From the NCBI GenBank assembly GCA_025201345.1, contig JAIXMG010000016.1:434001-498000 (forward strand): DNA of 64,000 bases. Direction: 5' to 3'. The translations under genes and the position numbers were made by a program. This DNA comes from Thamnidium elegans (lineage: Eukaryota; Mucoromycota; Mucoromycetes; Mucorales; Mucoraceae). Below, piece by piece: positions 22,019-36,408 of this stretch. The notes beneath the pieces were generated by a model. The model did not search any database and had not been told where the DNA came from. It saw only the letters and a program-made list of their open reading frames with translations. The stretch's first letter is position 1, and each line of letters starts with the position of its first letter.

Positions 22019-22309
22019 TTATAATAATAAAAGTAACCTTGCTGAAAAATAGATGTATATACACATAGTTGCATTCCAAATATTAGAATATTATTAAAAG
22101 AAATGTTATATACATGTGTGAGAGCTTTTTAGCGTTATTGTTTAATAAGAAAAAAAAAAAAAAAAGTATCATGTGACGCGTTATGTTTGGTTGGTTGAGA
22201 GAAAAAGCAGGTCTATGGAAATTATTTTTTTTTCAAAGTGAAAATCAATTTTTTTTATCATTTCCTCTTGTATCTCTTTTGTATATACTATTATATAAAT
22301 TTATTAAAA

Positions 22310-22485
22310 ATGGCCAAGGAGAAGATTACAAAGAAGCAAGGTAAGTCGTTTACTTCTAACGCGTACATTAGCATTGATAATGAATCAAAATTAATTGAAC
22401 AATCACTTCCAATCATAATATATTAGGTGCCAGAAAGGTCTCTGCCTATAACACTTTTATCAAGGTAAAATATTGGAATTTTTAG

Positions 22486-22519
<34 letters not shown>

Positions 22520-22713
22520 GTGTGTAAGGGTTAACACATATCATAGACTGAAATCGCTAAGGTCAAGAAGGCTAACCCTGAAATGGCTCATAAGGACGTA
22601 AGTACAAAAGACATTTTAAAAGACACTTTAAACGATAAATGTGCAAGTAATCTAATTTTATTCTTATGTCTATTAGGTTTTCAAGAAGGCTGTAAGTATT
22701 TTCTTTTAATTTT

Positions 22714-22747
<34 letters not shown>

Positions 22748-22924
22748 GTAAAATTTTTATTATTACTTTTTATTATAATTATTTTTTACGTGTATTATTA
22801 TTTGGATCACGAAAAAAAAAAAAAAGGCACACAACAAAACTAACATTTTTTTTATAAAAAAAAAATATATATATAGGCCAGCAATTGGGCTACCGCTGCT
22901 GAAAATCCCAAGAAGAAGAAGTAA
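22310..22924 (+). CDS. Small HMG-box/YABBY-like protein, 60 aa
   Basis: Five exons (22310-22340, 22427-22464, 22547-22597, 22677-22691, 22877-22924) splice to a 60-residue protein: MAKEKITKKQ, GARKVSAYNTFIK, TEIAKVKKANPEMAHKD, VFKKA, ASNWATAAENPKKKK. All junctions are in phase with GTAAG-type donors and TAG acceptors. The pattern RKVSAYNTFIK...ANPEMAHKDVFKKAASNW is that of the small fungal proteins annotated as YABBY-like or HMG-box superfamily, probably DNA-binding and nuclear. The fourth exon is only 15 nt. The introns hold long poly-A/T runs, so this gene is easily missed. Exact role unknown. Confidence 0.8.
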
Positions 22925-25440
22925 AGGATTTCCTATTGAACAAAATATCAAAACCAAAATAATATTATTAATAATACCCTCAAAGTATCTTTTATATAAA
23001 AAAAATAAAAAAATGGCTTTTCTACCTTTTTATTGTCCCTTAAAAAAAATTGCTTTATTTTTTATTTAAAAAAAAAAAAGCGCTGCATAATAACTCGTTA
23101 AATTGTATTACAGGCTACAAACGAATATTCAGAACGTGTCTTTATAATATAATTTGGCGTTTTTCATTTATTATAAATAAAATAATTCAACGCCACAAAT
23201 ATTTCCCCTTTTTTTTTTTTTTATTTTTTTTAGTAAGTACCAAAAAAAAAAAAAAAAAAAAAAAGACTTCACAGGGGACGTAGTAGTATATATACAATTA
23301 TTTCATAATAATAAAAAATAAAAATAAAATGATTTTCTTTACGATTTCGATTTAAGGTGATATTGCTTTTTTGTTGTTATTTGTTGCATTTACATTACAG
23401 GGCACATCCATCATATGACGTGTATTAGATATATACATAAACTTTTTTAAATGTATACAAAAAAAAAAAAAACGGGTGCTTTCTTTTTTCTTTTTTTTAC
23501 AAAAAAAATATACATGTATATGCGGGCCATTAAAATCTTTGATCGCCTTAATTACATAAACAACGTGCGGCTAATAGTTTATTTATAGTGATTCCACTAC
23601 CAATTTAAGGATTTAGCGAAAAAATTTGGGGAAAATAACATTATTGTTGTCAGTTTCATTATATCAGACCCAGAAGATGCTTAGCATGAATACCGTATGT
23701 GGTATCTAGTTTTTTCCAGGCTTTTAACATTATCTACGATAAAAATAAAGTCCTTTGAGGCTCGTAATATATATAAGCAATTCTATTTTGTAAGAGTGCA
23801 AATTTAAGTTTGAATTTCAAGCTATGTTTTTTTCATTAAATCATAAAAAGCTGTCTTTTTTTTTTGTTTTTTTTATGTTACTACACACCTTTCTTCTCAA
23901 AATCAGATATCCTAAAGCATAAACTTACAGTGTAAACGTCAACTAGTTTTTAGTACTAGGACTTACGACGTGCGTAATTAAACCCCCCCTAATAAAGTGT
24001 AAATAATAATAAAAAAATCGATTAAGAATACTACATCAGTACATATTTATCATAATTTTACCTTTGTGATAAATATGAATAAACGACATTCTTGCCGCAT
24101 TAACAAAAATCTCTTTCATGAGAAAAAAAATAATACGCGAAGAGTAGCATCAGCTCCACCAAAAATCATAAAGATCATAAAAACATTACTAGCACATTCA
24201 GAGCAAGTAAAGTAAAAAAAAGTCCAAGCGGAGCAAATAATCCAAGCAGAGTAAAGAGTTTCAACATACCTTTAAAAAATGTAATAAAAAGTTCATATTC
24301 CGAGATTGGTTTATCATATATGAAAACTATCTTCTTTACGTACTAAACTGATACTTCCTTCTCCTTCTTCTTGCTTAATACAGAGATATACTTGCCAGTT
24401 AATTATGAGAAAGAAAAAATTAAAGAAGTATTTTTTATACAGGTTCAATAATATAACATTTTATCAGCATAATTTATTTTGTTCCTATTGCGTCTATACC
24501 AAAGTAGTCTAACGGTCAAAAATATGCCAACATCGTCTTACATGGTAATATATACAATTTTAGCTATGATACTACATTGTTTAACCAGTTATATCCCACT
24601 TATAGATATACTTTTGGTGCTCACTACCAAGTAACGCGCTTCACTGATAATTTCAGAGGTTAATCGTTGAGGAACTGCCTGAAGCATCTCTGCATTGTAT
24701 TTTTTTTAATAAATTCTATTTTATCAAATATTTTTTTTTTGTTTGTGTATATATTTTTTAAAGTTTTCTAACCCATACTCGGGTGTTATTTTTTCGTAAT
24801 TTTTCTAATTGGATGTGTAGAATAGATGATACTTTTTGTATATTATATATAAACAAACAAGTTTTACTAATAGAACAAGATATTAGTATTCTTATTTCCC
24901 TGATAAATAAAACTGTTTATTTTATAAAGAAGTATTTATCTTAGTTAAAAAAAAAAATAGCCTCTAAAAGTAATGATACATTTCAAATGTTCTTTAAAGA
25001 AAAGTAAAATAGTCACAACATTATTTTTTGGTCGCTATCCATTTTATTTACTCTGGGGGGAAACCGTACTCGGTTAAGATTTATGCATTAGCCATCAAGT
25101 ATAAGCACAACTTTTTTTTTTCTAAAAGAATACATATATAACTTACGTATTTCGATACATAATTATTTTGCTTAATAATATATTTATGATTAAGAACTCT
25201 TTGTGCGGGAATAAGCCTAACTATTGGGCGTCCTTTTTTTTTTATCGTAGCGTTTTGAACGTTGCATAGAAAAAATTAAAACTCGTTTTTTATTGTTCCG
25301 GGCTTACTCACCTAAGACACAAGATTTATATATAAAGAGAGCATAGTTTTTTTTTTTTTTTTTTTTTTTTTTTTCCTCTCTTCTCTCTTTTTTAAATATA
25401 TATATATATATATACATACATACATAACAAATAACAAAAA
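22925..25440. other. 2.5-kb intergenic region, no gene seen
   Basis: AT-rich with many homopolymers. It contains one copy of a dispersed repeat (about 23585-23770). The last ~120 bases before 25441 hold a 27-nt poly-T and an (AT)n run and are the promoter/leader of the 6PGDH gene. Confidence 0.5.
23585..23770 (+). repeat. Dispersed repeat family B, copy 1
   Basis: Shares blocks with 44215-44505: TATARTGAYTCCACTACCAA followed by TTTAAGG, GATGCTTAGCA, and a long exact block CTTTTAACATTATCTACGAT continuing AAAAATAAAG, then CCTTTGARGCTC. Same orientation and order; spacing between the blocks differs. Confidence 0.7.
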
Positions 25441-27031
25441 ATGGCTACGTAAGTTTTTTTTTTTTAAAAAAAAAATCATTTTGACGACTTCTAACAAAAT
25501 GATATAGTGCAGATATTGGATTGATTGGCTTAGCCGTGATGGGCCAAAACCTGATTTTAAATATGAATGACCATGGATTCGTCGTATGTGCCTACAACCG
25601 CACACAAGAGAAAGTGGAACATTTTTTAGCTAACGAAGCCAAGGGTACCAAAGTCATTGGTGCCAAATCAATTGAAGACCTTTGTGCCAAACTTAAGCGA
25701 CCTCGTAAAGTAATGTTGTTGGTTAAAGCAGGCAACCCAATAGATTCATTTATTGATCAACTGTTACCTCACTTGGAAAAAGGTGATATTATTATTGATG
25801 GCGGTAACTCTCATTTCCCTGATTCTATTCGTCGTTGTAAAGATTTGGAAGAGAAGGGTATTTTGTTTGTTGGATCTGGAGTATCTGGTGGTGAAGAAGG
25901 TGCCCGTTATGGTCCTTCGTTAATGCCCGGTGGTAACCCTAAAGCTTGGCCTTTCATTAAGCCTATATTTCAATCTGCTGCTGCTAAAGCACCCGACGGT
26001 GCCCCATGTTGTGACTGGGTAGGAGAGTCTGGAGCTGGTCATTATGTCAAGATGGTTCATAATGGTATCGGTAAGGGTTTACAAAAAAAAAAAAAACTGA
26101 TACATGTTTCATGACGTACTAATTTTTTTTTTTTTTTAAAAAAAAAATAGAATATGGTGATATGCAATTAATTTGTGAAGTCTATCAAATAATGAAGGAA
26201 GCTCTCGGTATGTCATGCGATGAAATGGCGGATACATTTGATGAATGGAATAAGGGTAAACTCGATTCATACTTAATTGAAATTACTCGTGACATTCTTA
26301 GATTCAAGGATACGGACAGTACACCCCTTGTTGAAAAGATCAGAGACACAGCCGGTCAAAAGGGAACTGGTAAATGGACCGGTATTGATTCACTTGATCG
26401 AGGTATCCCCGTCACACTTATCGGTGAAGCGGTTTATTCCCGTTGTCTTTCTTCTCTCAAGGACGAACGTACGCGTGCCTCCAAGGTCTTGGCTGGACCT
26501 AAAAAAGGAACTTACAAGGGAGACAAGAAAAAGTTCCTTGATTCACTTGGTGAAGCGCTTTACGCTTCCAAAATTGTTTCGTATGCTCAAGGTTTTATGT
26601 TAATGCGTCAAGCAGGTGCTGATTATGGATGGCATTTAAACTTTGCAGGTATTGCATTAATGTGGCGCGGAGGTTGTATTATCCGATCGGTCTTCCTTGG
26701 TAAAATTAAAGATGCTTATACAAATAACCCTAACCTTGAAAATTTGTTATTTGATCCATTTTTCCAAGAGGCTACTGCTACTGCACAAGATAAATGGAGA
26801 GAGGTAATTCAAATGGCTATTGCAGAAGGTATTCCTACCCCAGCTCTTTCTACCGCTCTTAACTTTTATGATGGTCTGCGTCATGAAATGCTTCCTGCTA
26901 ACCTTCTTCAGGCTCAACGTGATTACTTTGGTGCTCATACTTATGAACTTTTATCTGCCCCAGGTAAACACGTTCATACCAACTGGACTGGTAAAGGTGG
27001 TGACGTTTCTGCTTCCACTTACGATGCTTAA
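25441..27031 (+). CDS. gnd1: 6-phosphogluconate dehydrogenase, decarboxylating
   Basis: Three exons (25441-25448, 25508-26070, 26151-27031) give 483 aa, the usual length. It oxidises 6-phosphogluconate to ribulose 5-phosphate and CO2 with NADP+, in the cytosolic pentose phosphate pathway. Visible are the Rossmann motif GLIGLAVMGQNLILNMND, AYNRT at the end of beta-2, IDGGNSHFPDS, GSGVSGGEEGARYGPS, and the catalytic/substrate block [20 protein letters not shown] (Lys and Glu intact, joined by splicing of intron 2), plus the conserved C-terminal half with GTGKWT and WRGGCIIRS. Exon 1 is only 8 nt (ATGGCTAC). Both introns carry poly-T/poly-A palindromes. Confidence 0.97.
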
Positions 27032-27268
27032 ATTCTTTTCTTTTTTGAAAAATAAAATAAAAAACTTTTTTTTTGTATATAACTTTTTGAAACATTTAGT
27101 CAAGTATGAAATCTGTCACAAAAACGTATTTGTTTTTTTTTAACAAAGGGAAATAATTGCTAAAATTGGGTATGATGTGTCACCTTAGCAAAATTTTCGA
27201 ATTCATTTAATTTCATGCTGGTTTGCGTGATATATTTTTTTTTCTCTCTTTTTCTTTATCTCTTCAAT

Positions 27269-28024
27269 ATGGTTCGTTTATTACCAATTATTGTTGCTGT
27301 AGTAACACTAGAGTATTTTACTCAAGCTGTTAACCTTAAAGAACTTGACCCAAAAGCTATAGAAGCTAAAAAGGAAGGCGCCTTGTAAAGTTTGAATAAA
27401 CTAAAAAAAAACACGCTTTTCTTTGTTATTAAAAAAAAAGCCTTTTACTAGATTTGTAGAATATTATTCTCCAGATAGTACTCTCTGTAATGAGTTTGGT
27501 AAGTGATTTAAACCGCCATCCACAAAAAAAAAAAAAAAAAAAAAAACTAATCATCTACTTAGAACCTAAATGGAATCAACTTGTCAAGTCTCATCCGGAT
27601 GCATCTTTCGGTAAATTAAATTGTGCAAAATATACAGATTACTGTATCGAAAGAGGAATCGACCGCGTTCCAAGTGTGCAAACTAAATTTAATGGAGGCC
27701 ACTGGACAGACTATAACGGTGATTTTTCGTTAGACGACGTCAATGAATTTGTTATCAAGAACGATCATCAAAGAAATAAGCTAGGCGAGAGTGTCGAATT
27801 AACCAGCTCTAAACAAATTAGAGATATAATTGATAGTAAGGAACCTTGGTTTGTCAAGTTTTATGCTCCCTGGTGTGGTCACTGTAAACACCTTCAACCT
27901 GTTTGGACTCAATTGGCCAAAAATTTAAAAAACAAAGTAAACGTTGCTGAAGTGAATTGTGAAGACAGCAAAGGTAAAACAAAAAAAAAACAAAAAAAGA
28001 AAAAGAAACAACCGGGGGTGATGA

Positions 28025-28062
<38 letters not shown>

Positions 28063-29174
28063 CGAAAGGACACGTATTAAAAAAAAATTCATGTATAAAA
28101 CAGCTTTATGTCAAGAATTTAAAGTTACCGGATTGCCTACATTGTCATTGTAAGTGTGTAACTTTTATATAAATATACGTGTATACTCACTAAAAAAAAA
28201 AAAAACTAAATAGCTTTGTTCACGGCGCAAACCTTAAATACAATGGAGAAAGAAAACTTGAGAAATTAGAAGAGTACGCACACGAAATGGCAGGATCACC
28301 CGTACATACTGTAAAAGACGATGCAAAGCTTCAAGACTTATTAGAGCAACAAGATGTCACTTTTGTCTATGTTCGTGACCCCAAGAACGACGTGCATGAA
28401 ATGGCCTTTTTAGAAACGGTAGCACCTGGATTTATAGAAAACATTCCCTTTTTTACCACCACCGATAAAAAAACCGCGCTCCGATTTAACCTTAGCCCTG
28501 AAGACCTTCCTGCCTCTGTTATTGTTAAGGACGGTACATTTGAATTATTTAAGGGAGGAGTCAAAGATTTGGCAGCATGGATCATTAAGGAAAGCAAACC
28601 ACTGGTGACACGCGTGTTGCCTCATAACTCTAATAGTATCATGAAGGGCAAACAAATGGTTGTACTCGGTATCACCAAACCAGACGATTCAGACTCGGAA
28701 TGGAAGTTACGCGAAATGGCCAAAATCTACAAGAACGAGCACCAAGGAAACAATTTAACATTTGCTCAATTAGACGGTAAATTATGGGGTAGCTTTATTT
28801 CTCGTGCCTACGGTATCCAAAGTAACAAATTGCCTGCTATTATTGTCTTGGACCCTCAATCTGAATTGTATTATGATCATCATGCTAACAAGAAAATGTT
28901 TTCGTTTGAAAGCCCTGATGAAATTTTGGAATCCATCAAGAACTTGAGCGCTTTAACAGGTATTTCTACTTCGCCTTCCAAGACCATGGGTTATCTTGAA
29001 AAATTCTTTGTTTATTTTGGTAATAATTGGATCGTATTGACTATTATTATCTTTGGTGCGTTTATTGTCATGTTTTATTACTTGACCAATGATGATACTA
29101 CTTTAACTAGAGAACAAATGAAGGAATTAGCAAAGAAGACAATCGAAGAAAGTAAAGGGAAAAAAGCAGAATAA
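27269..29174 (+). CDS. Membrane-anchored protein disulfide isomerase (TMX/Eps1-like)
   Basis: Five exons (27269-27384, 27452-27498, 27563-27973, 28104-28149, 28214-29174) give 526 aa. An N-terminal hydrophobic signal (LLPIIVAVVTL) is followed by a first thioredoxin fold whose active site is degenerate, reading YYSPDSTLC (S-x-x-C instead of C-x-x-C). The second thioredoxin domain has an intact site, FYAPWCGHCKHL. Then come redox-inactive thioredoxin-like regions and a C-terminal membrane span (WIVLTIIIFGAFIVMFYYL), with a cytosolic tail ending KKAE, a KKxx ER-retrieval signal. It should form or isomerise disulfides of secretory proteins in the ER. The first exon ends GAL|, and splicing restores FVEYYS. 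Long A-runs make intron ends fuzzy by a base or two, but the phases are consistent. Confidence 0.9.
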
Positions 29175-29332
29175 TAATAACGATAAATAAAATATCATGT
29201 TTGTGTAAACAAATTGCTTCCAAGTTTATAATATATATGACCATGTGATTATTGTTGTTTAAAAATACTCTTTATATATATATATATATACATATACATA
29301 CATACATATATACGTACATATTACTATTAATA

Positions 29333-30064
29333 TTAATGTGTGGGATGAGGTGAGGTGGAACTTTTTATAGGAGACATAAGTGGATGAGAAGGTAAAGTGG
29401 TAGTAGGTATACGTCCAATACTGGTATCTATAGGCGGTAAGATTGGTTTAGCAGAACGAGGAGAAGGAGTAGAAGGTTGTAACTGATGAAGGGTAGTATT
29501 AATTGATGGCGGTTCGGTGGCAGTAGGTTTCGGTAAGGTACGTTGTCGTTTATTATCGCGAAATGCCGAATTCGGAGCCGTAGTAGCTAACGGAGAGCTG
29601 CTTCCTCTTTGAATTTTTGCTTTTAATGCCTCCATTACTTTATTATGTAAATGTTTATCTTCTTCGACAACTGTTGTATAAGATATAGAAGCTCTGCCTC
29701 TTTTTCTTAATAGATCATATTCATGACTAGGAGATACAGGTGTGGTAGGTTGTTGAGAGGTAGGTAATTGAAGATATTGGCGAGGAGGATTCAATCTGTT
29801 ATCAGGAGGACAAAGTGGATGAGCAGAATGAGGATATACACCAGGAGAAGCAGGTGGTTGTTGATTGTTGTTATTGGAAGGTATATGATTAGGATAGCCA
29901 GTGATACGTGCTAGTACTTGTTGTTGAACAGGTGCTAAACTATAATACTGAGGTTGAACTGTTACTTTGGTTTGTTCTCTCATTAGTTCAAGATCCAAAT
30001 GTCGCAAATGAATTCGTGCTTGTTCCGTCTTTAAAATATCTTGAGCAGTTTGTTTCTAAGGACG

Positions 30065-30095
<31 letters not shown>

Positions 30096-30317
30096 TTTAT
30101 ATATTTATCTTATTATTATATATAAATACTTTACTTTATCTTCTTCAGCTTTTGCCATCAAGGCATGCTTTAGTAATTCCTTGTCATTAGGATAATATTT
30201 CTCAATGATTTCTCTTACAGAGATATCATTGTTGTTATCATTGCTCTTATTTATAGGTGAGTTAGGAATAGGCCATTGAAAGGCTTTATGTCTTGATGGA
30301 GGTGATTGACTTGTCAT
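29333..30317 (-). CDS. Hypothetical protein, Pro/Ser/Thr-rich with a conserved charged segment
   Basis: Two exons (30317-30135 and 30055-29333) give 301 aa; the intron is mostly a long poly-A/T tract. I do not recognise the family. Residues about 34-95 are predicted helical and charged (VREIIEKYYPNDKELLKHAL, then AEEDKKQTAQDILKTEQARI), suggesting a coiled coil or a regulatory helix. After this the chain is low complexity with many Pro, Ser, Thr and Gln. A second charged block sits near 180-215 (EYDLLRKRGRASISY). No signal peptide or membrane span; likely a nuclear or cytosolic regulatory protein, function unknown. The downstream neighbour PDI is convergent, 158 bp away. Confidence 0.75.
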
Positions 30318-30557
30318 TGCTAGAAAAAAAAGACTTCAAAAAAAAAAAAAAAGTTTTTTTGTTATATATAGAGTTATTTATATTTAGAAGAAAGAGAAGA
30401 ACAAGTTGCGTATTAAAAATAAATTAAAGTAAATATAGGTAGTTCAGGCCCTAAAAGTGGTATATTCTGAAACGCCGATCCGTTCAATTTATGACTAAAT
30501 TAGGCATATGAAATAGTTATTTTTATTAAAAGTTATATGTATATTGTTGTAATAATA

Positions 30558-32365
30558 TTAATAGGGTAATTTGTTATTTTCCTTTACGTAAGACTCTTGA
30601 ACAGATGCTGCAGTCTTGTTAGTTTCAATAACTTCATCATCATCATAATCACCAGCCAATTCTTCAAGAGATTTACCCATAGTTTCATTAATAAACAAAG
30701 AAGAAAATATACCAGTCATCATAAAGAAGGCAAATATTTGTAAAAGATGGTTAATCCAAGCATTAGGTCCACCAATATCTTTCAAAAGACCAAAACCAAC
30801 TTGAGCAACGATAGATCCAACCTTACCGGAGGCTGCGGAGATACCATGAGCTGTTGATCTATAACGAGTAGGGAAACATTCACCAGGTACAACAAATGTA
30901 GTTGTATTAGGACCAAAGTTAAAGAAGATTTGGGTAATTGTAAATAATACAATAAATAATGGAATAGAAGTATCTAAAATCTTTTGGTAACCGAAACCAA
31001 GGATACAGAACATAATTGTAAGCATAACAAAACCCATGATTTGAATCTTCTTACGACCCAATTTATCAATAGTAAAGACAGAAATCCAGTAACCGGGTAC
31101 AGATCCAAGTAAATTGATAATTACATTACCGACACATGTTTTAAACACAGCGCTATATATATAAAAGAGTTTTTTTTTTTGTAAGTAAAAATGAGGTTTT
31201 TTTTTTGTTCTATCAATTCTTTGTCTTACGTATAAGGATCAGGTCCGCCAGCGAAACCAATGGCTTGAAGAATAATTGAGTTATTTAAACCAAGACCGTA
31301 CCAAGCAACATCAAGAGCGAACCAAGAATATGCGGTACCAAACAAGACTTTACCATGCTTCCATTGACCGAAATGATGCTTGAAATCTGTCCAGGAAGCC
31401 TTGGTAGGAGTGGATTCTTGTTCAGTTCTTCTAGCAGTAGCAGCAATTGCATCGGCCTCAGTGTAACTACCCGAGGAAGCACCCTTTTCGATAAAGGCTT
31501 TGGCATCACTTATACCTTGATCAAATTTGTTTTCAATATCAATGGTATAACGAGGAGTTTCGGGAATAGTTAAACGGTAGTAAAGAGCGCATACACCGGG
31601 AATAGCACCGAATCCAACAACAATACGCCAAACGTAATCGAGGTAATTTTGGTCGTATTGAATAGCGCTCTTAAAAGCAGCAGTGACACATAAACCGACG
31701 AGACCAGCAGTGACTTGACCAATACCTTGCATAGCAAAAACAGCAGACATCATAGCACCACGATGTTTGGTAGTAGCAAATTCAGCAGTAATAACAGAAG
31801 ATAAAGGGTAATCACCACCGATACCGATGCCGGTGAATACACGCCAAAAGGTAATAACACCCCAGAAAGTAGCAGCAGGAGCATTACCGACTAAAGTTTG
31901 ACCGATAGTACCCATAATAATAATCATAAGTTCGACACCGTACATACGCTTACGGCCAACGCGATCGGCTAAATAACCAAACAAGAGTTGACCAACGACT
32001 GTACCGACAGAACAAGATACTTTAATGGCAGTATCTACATTATGAGGAGTCTTGTTGCCTTGATCTTGCCAGTAAACATAACCAATCATAGTAGATACTA
32101 AATTGATTGCGAAAATATCATAGGCATCAGTAAAGAAGCCAATACCGGAAACGATACAAGCACGAATATGGAACCATCCGAATTTGGCATTGTCAATCTA
32201 ATAATGAGGCATTTAGAGGTCTTTTTACTATTTTTTTTTTATAATTTTTTTTCTTTTCTTTTTTTCTTTCTTTACCTCTTCTAAAGCCATACGACGACGT
32301 TCTTTCGTAGTTAATACATCATTTGTATTAAAATTATCGATTGGTTTAACAACTTCTAGTGACAT
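30558..32365 (-). CDS. Inorganic phosphate transporter, PHO84-type MFS symporter
   Basis: Three exons (32365-32276, 32197-31230, 31152-30558) give 550 aa, close to the family length. The protein imports phosphate with protons across the plasma membrane. About 12 membrane spans are visible. Family signatures are DRVGRKRMYG after the third span and GIGIGGDYPLSSVITAEF, the PHO84 signature, then a large central loop (about residues 240-320) and, near the C-terminus, PGECFPTRYRSTAHGISAA. The start MSLEVVKPIDN is the first ATG in phase with exon 2, and the short first exon ends KERRRMALEE. Yeast PHO84 is induced by phosphate starvation; no such site could be identified here. Confidence 0.95.
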
Positions 32366-34456
<2,091 letters not shown>

Positions 34457-35348
34457 TTTTATATATATATTTACTTTTTAAGAAAAAAGAGAGTAAAGAA
34501 AAAGAAGAACAGGGAAAAAAAAAACGCGTTTTCAAACATATGCAGAAAAATAAAAGCGAGTCACACTAAGTTAAAACCGGGGTTTTATTTTTAAAATGGC
34601 TGCACTTTAAAGCAGATATGAAGAACACGCACGAAAAAAAGACCCCTGGCCCTTAACTAAGTTTGTAGTACAAGAATGCAATTATAGTTAATGATGAGGG
34701 TAACTTTTTTAGAAAAATGCACGGGCAAAATAAATGCAAGCCCAACAATAACAAAAAAAAAAAAATTGAAGCGGAAAACTAAATTAATGGTTCGATAAGA
34801 TCAGAGAAAATCGATTAAAATAAAGCAAAAAAGAGAAACCCAATTTCTGAGTCATAGAACATGTATAAATATAATAAACATTACGCACACACTTAAAAAT
34901 TACCCATACTAAAAAGAAAAATAACATAAGAAAAGTTAATATCTATCAAAATATCTAGTATTAAAACTAAAAAATTGCAACTTTCCCTTTTTATAGTGTT
35001 GCATGATCATTTCCTAATTTACGAATAGAGATCGCCGCTGTTCCTTAAAGCAGGAACAGTTAAACAAGTATGACCAATCAAATAGAATTTTCACACCAAC
35101 GCATGATATTGGATCATGTTGTTGTTTATTTAGCGTAAGACAAGGAAGGAAAATAGGCGTCTTACTTGTATAGTGTACCTGTAAAAGAGAATAATTTACA
35201 ATATTATCATGAATATATATATATATATATACGCCAACACTTTGTAACTTAGCATACAACTTGCTTAAAAAAAATAAAATAAAAGACATGATTCCTTTTT
35301 TTTTTAATTGACAGAAAGAAATATAAGTTATATACAAAGAAGTAAGAT

Positions 35349-35390
<42 letters not shown>

Positions 35391-35460
35391 TGGACAGTGG
35401 GAAAAAAAAAGAAAAAAAAAAAGAGGCGTTCAATTGAGTATTATTTAGAGAGGGCTAGAT
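34457..35460. other. 1-kb intergenic spacer with a GT microsatellite
   Basis: No gene seen; the 139-aa open frame on the minus strand is low complexity. It contains an uninterrupted (TG)n run of about 17 units at 35351-35384 and an (AT)n run near 35215. Upstream promoter of TPI lies at its left end. Confidence 0.5.
35351..35384. repeat. (TG)n dinucleotide microsatellite
   Basis: About 17 perfect TG units, followed by GAGAGAG. Likely length-variable between strains. Confidence 0.9.
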
Positions 35461-36184
35461 TCAAAAGAATACAGTAGGAGAGTGACGAAATCGATCAAAC
35501 CCTTCTAGAGCTTCAAATTCATCTTTTGTTAAAAAGACAGAAGTTGTTGTTGGGTTACATAGTTCAGCAATAGATAATCTTCTTCTGGAAGGTAAAGGTG
35601 ACATCATATGAGTTGATTCTTCCTCATCATCATCATCGGAAGAAGAATAAGAACAAGTAGATTCTTGTCTTGTATGCTTTGGAGAAGATAAGGAAATAGG
35701 TGAGATAAGACCTGAAGAAGAAGTAGGAGGAGATGTTGTTGATTCGGTATCAATATGTAGATTCCTTTTATCTTGACATGATTCTTGATTCATTTTCATT
35801 TGTGATGAAGCTCTGGTAGAACGAGTATTGGGACTAATAATATTATAACTATTGTTACGGTGCGTTTGTGTGTGTTGCATCATATTATCAAATCTGCTAA
35901 ATGCTTTTGTACAAAGAGGTACAATACAAACAAACGGTTTCTATAAATATTTTTCTTAAGTATATTTTATTATAATACACATTTTTAAATAAAGTAGTAA
36001 ATACCTCTCCTGTATGTTTTCTATTATAATTAAAATTAGTAACATACTTTATCAAAAAAGCAGAAGTTATCTACCTAGAATGACGTGCAAGATGTTCGCT
36101 ACGGGTAAAAACCATTTTACAATCACCGAAACCAGTACACTGGAATACTTTTGGTCTAGAACTTCTAGTTCGTTTTTGTTGCAT
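35461..36184 (-). CDS. C2H2 zinc-finger transcription factor, two fingers
   Basis: Three exons (36184-36075, 36020-36005, 35940-35461) give 201 aa. Finger 1 is [24 protein letters not shown] (about residues 17-40), the linker is TGEKPF, and finger 2 is [23 protein letters not shown]. The middle exon is only 16 nt and supplies the linker KHTGE. The [10 protein letters not shown] and [14 protein letters not shown] helices are typical of fungal stress/carbon-response C2H2 factors. The rest is a Ser-rich, partly acidic region ([10 protein letters not shown]) and a short basic-hydrophobic motif RRRLSIAEL, a possible kinase/14-3-3 target. Nuclear factor; targets unknown. Confidence 0.85.
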
Positions 36185-36408
36185 AATAATATAGAAATAT
36201 ATGTGAATAAAAAAAAACAAAAAAAGAGAAAAAAAAAAAAGGTGTTTATTTAAAGAGAAAGAGAAAGAAGAAGAATAGATTGAGCGAGAGTAGTAAGTAT
36301 TTAAAGGAGAAAAAAAAAAAAAAAAAAAGGGCTCAATCCGAGAAAATTGCTTTCGGTATAAAAAAAAAAAACGTCATAATAACGCTCGTTTTTTTTTTTT
36401 TTTTTTTT

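Noticed and set aside
34981..35433. 139-aa minus frame spanning the TG microsatellite
   Set aside because: Low-complexity peptide from homopolymers and the microsatellite; no domain.
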